Assembly (NCBI GenBank): GCA_012513245.1
Contig: JAAZCN010000117.1
Span: 1-8,493, forward strand
Direction: 5' to 3'
Source: Synergistaceae bacterium
GTDB taxonomy: Bacteria > Synergistota > Synergistia > Synergistales > Synergistaceae
Length of the DNA stretch: 8,493 nucleotides
Shown here: positions 5,024-8,493 of the stretch, piece after piece
Layout of the letters: every line of letters begins with the position of its first letter
Numbering within the stretch: the first letter of the stretch is position 1
Translations under genes and position numbers: made by a program
Notes under the pieces: generated by a model
What the model was told of the DNA's origin: nothing
Database searches by the model: none
Seen by the model: the letters and a program-made list of their open reading frames with translations, nothing else

Positions 5024-6418
5024 TTATTCCAGGAAATCCTTTAATTTCTTGCTTCTGCTTGGATGACGAAGCTTCCTCAAAGCTTTGGCTTCTATCTGGC
5101 GTATTCTTTCCCTTGTAACGCCAAAACGTCTTCCAACCTCTTCCAGTGTGTGTGCATGCCCGTCCTCCAGACCGAACCTCAGCCTCAGGACTTCACGTTC
5201 ACGGTCTGTAAGGTCATCAAGCATTTCATCAAGCTGTTCCCTCAATATCTGGCTGGCTGCCGCCTCTTCAGGGCTTGGAAGATCCTTGTCTTCAAGGAAA
5301 TCACCCAGCTGGCTGTCTTCTTCCTCTCCGATCGGAGTTTCCAGCGAGACCGGCTCCTGTGCTATCCTCTGTATCTCCTCGACACGGTCAGATGCTATCT
5401 CCATTTCAGCAGCTATTTCTTCAGCCGCCGGTTCTCTCCCAAGCCTTTGGACCAGCTGTCTTGAGACCCTGATCAGCTTGTTGATCGTCTCGACCATATG
5501 GACAGGTATTCTTATGGTCCTTGCCTGATCTGCGATCGCTCTCGTTATAGCCTGTCTTATCCACCATGTTGCATAAGTGCTGAACTTATAACCCTTGCGG
5601 TAATCGAACTTTTCGACTGCGCGAATGAGACCGAGGTTACCCTCCTGGATCAGATCAAGAAAGAGCATTCCTCTGCCAATGTATTTTTTTGCTATGCTGA
5701 CGACCAGCCGCAGGTTTGCCTCGACCAGCTTGTCTTTCGAGGTCATATCTCCTGCTTCGACTCCCTTTGCCAGAGTAACTTCGTCTTGCGATGTCAAAAG
5801 AGGTATTTTGCCTATCTCCCTCAGATACATCCGTACCGGGTCCGACAGGGGCAGATCTTCAAGAACTCCCATCTCCTCGTTATTGACGTTGGTCGGGAGG
5901 ATATGTTCTCCCTCCGATGGGTCGGCTTTTGTCTTAGGTTCATCAACTACGTCTACACCAAGCTCCATTAGGTTCATGTAAAGACTGTCAAGAATATCAG
6001 GCGTGAGGAGGTCCTTAGGCATGTGCTTCTCAATGTCCTCATAAGTCACAAAGCCCTTCTCCCTGCCTTCGTGGAGCAGATCCCTGACATTGTCGATATA
6101 AGCAGTGTAGTCTGCAGTATCGCCCTCTTCACTGTTCTCCTCTTTTACTGCCTCCACTTCAGAAATACTGTCATCCTCTTCTTCGCAGATGACCTTGATA
6201 TCTTCATCCAGATCCGCACTGTCGGGGATTTCAAGCAACTCATCCTCTATGATGGAAGAATCACATGTGTCGCCCTTTTCCGGACCTGAAAGATCCTTCA
6301 GTTCCGGTGAGGTATCTTCGGTTATTTCCTCTATATTTTCTTCGATGAGTTTCGGCGCGCTATCCGATGCTGCTGTTTTAGCAGCATTAGTTTTTTTAGT
6401 CGGTTTTGTCTTTTTCAT
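5024..6418 (-). CDS. rpoD: Primary RNA polymerase sigma factor RpoD (sigma-70/sigma-A)
   Basis: RpoD is the housekeeping sigma factor that directs RNA polymerase to -35/-10 promoters. The 464-residue protein has a Lys-rich start (six Lys in residues 1-20), then a low-complexity acidic stretch (32 Asp/Glu in residues 21-100). Region 1.1 lies at about 104-160 ([22 protein letters not shown]) and region 1.2 at about 188-222 ([16 protein letters not shown]). Region 2 runs from about 228 to 298, including the -10 reading helix [15 protein letters not shown] at 281-295. Region 3 runs from 299 to about 375. Region 4 ends in the -35-binding helix-turn-helix at 424-451 ([28 protein letters not shown] region). 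The presence of region 1.1 and the near-consensus core mark it as the primary, not an alternative, sigma. ATG at 6418 overlaps the dnaG stop as ATGA, and AAGGAGG sits 12 bases upstream inside dnaG (6431-6437). That spacing is long, so translational coupling to dnaG is likely. Confidence 0.98.
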   Translation of the reverse strand: MKKTKPTKKTNAAKTAASDSAPKLIEENIEEITEDTSPELKDLSGPEKGDTCDSSIIEDELLEIPDSADLDEDIKVICEEEDDSISEVEAVKEENSEEGDTADYTAYIDNVRDLLHEGREKGFVTYEDIEKHMPKDLLTPDILDSLYMNLMELGVDVVDEPKTKADPSEGEHILPTNVNNEEMGVLEDLPLSDPVRMYLREIGKIPLLTSQDEVTLAKGVEAGDMTSKDKLVEANLRLVVSIAKKYIGRGMLFLDLIQEGNLGLIRAVEKFDYRKGYKFSTYATWWIRQAITRAIADQARTIRIPVHMVETINKLIRVSRQLVQRLGREPAAEEIAAEMEIASDRVEEIQRIAQEPVSLETPIGEEEDSQLGDFLEDKDLPSPEEAAASQILREQLDEMLDDLTDREREVLRLRFGLEDGHAHTLEEVGRRFGVTRERIRQIEAKALRKLRHPSRSKKLKDFLE

Positions 6419-8169
6419 GCCCCGAATTTCCCTCCTTTTAGAATTCTTGTCAGCTTTAAATGTTCCTGGACTTCAGTTTCTGTAGCCGTTCCCTTTTTGA
6501 ATTTTGCATTAAGAGATCCAACTCTTTCTTCAACACACCTTCTTCTGATAGTTTCTGCAATACTTTCTGCTTTGTCAGTATCAATGCACTCTCTCGCAAT
6601 TATTCCGTTGCCTCTTGCGATCAATTCGAATGATCTTCTGTCACCAAGCTGCCTCCACCTTTCCTCCAGTTGGCGCGGAGTTTCGCCGGACAAAAGAGCA
6701 GAGACCATATTTTGCAGTATTTCATCTTTTACAAAAGGCACAACATTTTCAGGGGAGAATCGTGACCTCAGTTCCTCACTTCCCCAAAGCATGCTGCAAA
6801 ACATACATTCCAGGTCGTCAGGTTCTAAACAGGAGTTTTTATCGGGAATACTGCCGACTTCAACAAAATCATCTTCCGGCATCCTTTTTGATCCCGCATC
6901 ACTTTGATTTATGCGCCTGGTTTCTATTTCTCTTTTCAGCTCATGGGGAAATACATCCATTTGCTGGGATATTTTTTCAATATGAGGAGCTATGTCGAAG
7001 GAAGACAGAGAAGCCAGCCCCTCTAAGAGGTCATTCCTGGCTGCAAGAGATTTTTCAGGTATCTCCATATCAGCCTTTCTAAGAACGGCATGATATAAGG
7101 GAAGCGGCATCGCCGATTCTAACGCCGATCCAAACATCTGAAAACCGCCATCCTGCAGCAGTACCTCATCCGGGTCCTTACCTCCCGTAGGTCTGACTAT
7201 TTTAACCGAAACTCCCTGTTTCTGTAACGTATACATTCCTCTCAGTGCAGCTTCCTGCCCTGCACTATCCGAATCATAACAGATATAACAGAGACCTGTC
7301 ATTCTTTTGATCAAAAGGGCCTGGGCATCTGTAAGCGAAGTACCCAATGATGCAACTGTATTTGTATATCCTGCCAGATGGCACCTTATTGCGTCCATAT
7401 ACCCTTCTACCAGGATCGCATTTCCTTTTTCCCTTATCTGCATTTTTGCCTTGTTCATAAGATATAGATTGTTGCGTTTGTTGAATAGTACGCTTTCCGG
7501 ACTGTTCAGATATTTTGCGCCTTCACCGTCCAGTATCCGCCCTCCAAACCCTATTAACCTGTCTGTTGCGCTGTATATCGGAAACATTACTCGGCCACGG
7601 AATCTGTCATAAACATTTTTTGTACCTTGTGCCGCAAGTCCGCTTTCGATTATCTGTTCTTCAGTAAAATTCAAATTACTAATATATCTGAAAAGCGAAT
7701 CCCAAGAAGGCGGTGCCCAACCGAGTTCAAACTTTATCATGTCTTCTTTTGTGATACTGCGCCTTGCAAGATAAGCTCTTGCAGCTTCTCCCGAGGTATC
7801 GTGAAGGGATCTTATGAAGTGATCCAATGCATGTTTTAATATATTTCCTCTGGAAACTATGTTTACGTGGTCAATTCCGGAAAATCCCTGAAGCTTGACC
7901 CCGGCTCTTTCAGCGAGTCTTTCCAAAGCTTCCCTGAAGTCAAGGTTTTCAATTTCCATTATAAATGTGTAAACATCTCCGCCTTTGCCGCAGCCGAAAC
8001 AGTGAAAAGTTTGTCTTTCGGGGGAGACGCTGAAGGAGGGGGTCTTTTCGTTATGAAAAGGGCATTTGCCCCAGTATGTCTGACCGCTTTTCCGCAGGAC
8101 TACATAGTCACCGACAACCTCGGCAATATCAAGTCTTGATTTGACTTCTCTGACATCATCGCTGGCCAT
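6415..8169 (-). CDS. dnaG: DNA primase DnaG
   Basis: DnaG synthesises the short RNA primers used by DNA polymerase at the replication fork, recruited by the replicative helicase DnaB/DnaC. The 584-residue protein shows all three primase modules. The CHC2 zinc-binding domain (about 1-95) has ligands Cys36, His39, Cys57 and Cys60. The catalytic core has [11 protein letters not shown] at 188-198, GFGGR at 207-211 and KYLNSPES at 219-226. Its TOPRIM fold has VEGYMDA (Glu255) and YDSDSAG (Asp299, Asp301), followed by KDPDE at 331-335. A poorly conserved C-terminal helicase-interaction domain occupies about 450-584. Length is usual for the family. Start ATG at 8169 has GGAGGTG a few bases upstream (8174-8180). 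It overlaps rpoD by four bases. The classic rpsU gene of the rpsU-dnaG-rpoD operon is absent, and the upstream neighbour is hppA. Confidence 0.98.
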   Translation of the reverse strand: MASDDVREVKSRLDIAEVVGDYVVLRKSGQTYWGKCPFHNEKTPSFSVSPERQTFHCFGCGKGGDVYTFIMEIENLDFREALERLAERAGVKLQGFSGIDHVNIVSRGNILKHALDHFIRSLHDTSGEAARAYLARRSITKEDMIKFELGWAPPSWDSLFRYISNLNFTEEQIIESGLAAQGTKNVYDRFRGRVMFPIYSATDRLIGFGGRILDGEGAKYLNSPESVLFNKRNNLYLMNKAKMQIREKGNAILVEGYMDAIRCHLAGYTNTVASLGTSLTDAQALLIKRMTGLCYICYDSDSAGQEAALRGMYTLQKQGVSVKIVRPTGGKDPDEVLLQDGGFQMFGSALESAMPLPLYHAVLRKADMEIPEKSLAARNDLLEGLASLSSFDIAPHIEKISQQMDVFPHELKREIETRRINQSDAGSKRMPEDDFVEVGSIPDKNSCLEPDDLECMFCSMLWGSEELRSRFSPENVVPFVKDEILQNMVSALLSGETPRQLEERWRQLGDRRSFELIARGNGIIARECIDTDKAESIAETIRRRCVEERVGSLNAKFKKGTATETEVQEHLKLTRILKGGKFGA

Positions 8170-8196
8170 GGCACACCTCCGGTATAAAGAAAATCA

Positions 8197-8219
8197 GAGG
8201 GAGAGTAAAACTCTCCCTC
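8197..8219 (-). terminator. Perfect 10-bp-stem hairpin between hppA and dnaG
   Basis: Read on the minus strand, GAGGGAGAGT and ACTCTCCCTC are perfect complements around a 3-base TTT loop. Lying 46 bases after the hppA stop and followed by TGATTTTCTTT, it is a reasonable rho-independent terminator for hppA, although the T tract is broken and starts two bases late. The plus-strand copy is followed by AAAATAA, so it would not terminate in the other direction. It may instead, or also, be the 5' end of the dnaG-rpoD mRNA (see the promoter at 8226-8255). Confidence 0.75.
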
Positions 8220-8225
8220 AAAATA

Positions 8226-8255
8226 ATTATCACATGTTCAGTCTGTAAAATTCAA
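8226..8255 (-). promoter_or_regulatory. Candidate promoter for dnaG-rpoD
   Basis: On the minus strand, TTGAAT (8250-8255) and GATAAT (8226-8231) are separated by 18 bases, with matches of 4/6 and 5/6, and a TG one base upstream of the -10 hexamer supplies an extended -10 element. Transcription would begin near 8218-8219, which is exactly the first base of the 8197-8219 hairpin. It lies between the hppA stop and the hairpin, so dnaG-rpoD could be expressed even if hppA transcripts terminate there. This is a motif match only. Confidence 0.45.
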
Positions 8256-8265
8256 ATTTAGTCGA

Positions 8266-8493
8266 TCAAATGAGCAGCGGAGCTAGAACTGTTGCAACGA
8301 CCGACATGAGCTTTATGAGGATATTAAGGCTTGGGCCTGCCGTATCCTTGAAGGGGTCGCCCACGGTATCTCCGACTACAGCTGCTGCATGCGGTGCGGT
8401 TCCTTTACCGCCGTGATGCCCGGATTCAATGTATTTCTTGGCATTGTCCCATGCACCACCGGAATTGGACATAAAGATCGCCATCATAACGCC
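8266..8493 (-). CDS. hppA: Membrane-bound ion-pumping pyrophosphatase, C-terminal end only
   Basis: Membrane pyrophosphatases couple hydrolysis of inorganic pyrophosphate to pumping of H+ or Na+ across the membrane. Only the last 75 residues are in the window; the frame is open to base 8493. They contain the highly conserved C-terminal signature: [20 protein letters not shown], then [22 protein letters not shown] (substrate and Mg2+-binding acidic residues), [12 protein letters not shown] and a final hydrophobic helix ending APLLI. This pattern is unique to the family, so identification is firm. The residues that decide K+ dependence and H+ versus Na+ specificity lie upstream, outside the window, so ion type cannot be stated. 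The stop is TGA at 8266-8268, and the gene is followed by the hairpin at 8197-8219. Confidence 0.97.
   Translation of the reverse strand, partial: GVMMAIFMSNSGGAWDNAKKYIESGHHGGKGTAPHAAAVVGDTVGDPFKDTAGPSLNILIKLMSVVATVLAPLLI

Noticed and set aside
5085..5528. Long plus-strand open frames opposite rpoD (147, 133 and 157 codons)
   Set aside because: They mirror a strongly conserved gene, have Ser/Arg/Cys-rich compositions typical of antisense frames, and have no ribosome binding site or recognisable domain. The same holds for plus-strand frames opposite secD (935-1351), dnaG (6497-7082, 7307-7839) and eno (3423-3611).
8181..8210. TTTACT-17-TATACC as a promoter just in front of dnaG
   Set aside because: Transcription would start inside the dnaG ribosome binding site, and the -35 lies within the hairpin. 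The upstream candidate at 8226-8255 is better placed.
1..8493. Mobile element, CRISPR array, defence or toxin genes, tRNA or rRNA
   Set aside because: The window is almost fully occupied by nine housekeeping genes. No transposase-like frame, regularly spaced repeat, tRNA-like fold or atypical cargo gene is visible in the short gaps.

Overview
This window looks like ordinary core chromosome from an anaerobic or fermentative bacterium with moderate-to-low GC. All nine genes are housekeeping genes and all lie on the minus strand, so biological order runs from high to low coordinates: hppA (3' end only) > dnaG > rpoD > rqcP-like S4 gene > eno > rex > yajC > secD > secF (5' part only). The gene set suggests a lineage outside Proteobacteria, with Synergistota as best guess and Firmicutes or Thermotogota as alternatives. 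The reasons are a membrane pyrophosphatase, a Rex redox repressor, an RqcP-type stall-rescue factor, separate secD and secF genes, and strong GGAGG-type ribosome binding sites. This placement is inference from gene content; no 16S rRNA or other marker was available.

Region by region: (a) 8266-8493 is the C-terminus of a proton- or sodium-pumping pyrophosphatase. (b) 8170-8265 holds a perfect 10-bp-stem hairpin and a candidate promoter. (c) 6415-8169 dnaG and 5024-6418 rpoD overlap by ATGA, which is the dnaG-rpoD half of the classic macromolecular-synthesis operon, without rpsU. (d) 4817-5023 is an AT-rich 207-base gap with a sigma-70-like promoter whose -35 box is overlapped by a 9+9 bp inverted repeat. 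(e) 3234-4816 carries rqcP and eno, 27 bases apart, followed after 77 bases by rex (2521-3156), probably one transcript. (f) 2403-2520 carries a very good promoter (TTGACC-17-TATAAT) whose spacer contains a 17-base palindrome. (g) 1-2402 is the SecDF-YajC membrane complex: yajC, secD, secF, with a hairpin between yajC and secD.

The genes fall into four functional groups: energy coupling by pyrophosphate hydrolysis, initiation of replication and transcription, glycolysis with NADH sensing and rescue of stalled ribosomes, and protein export. I found no mobile element, CRISPR array, tRNA, rRNA, toxin or defence gene, and no sign of recent transfer. No intergenic stretch exceeds 300 bases. I do not see a novel multi-gene system here. 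The observations worth a second look are regulatory (palindromes placed on promoters, and hairpins) plus an enolase with several substitutions at normally conserved positions.
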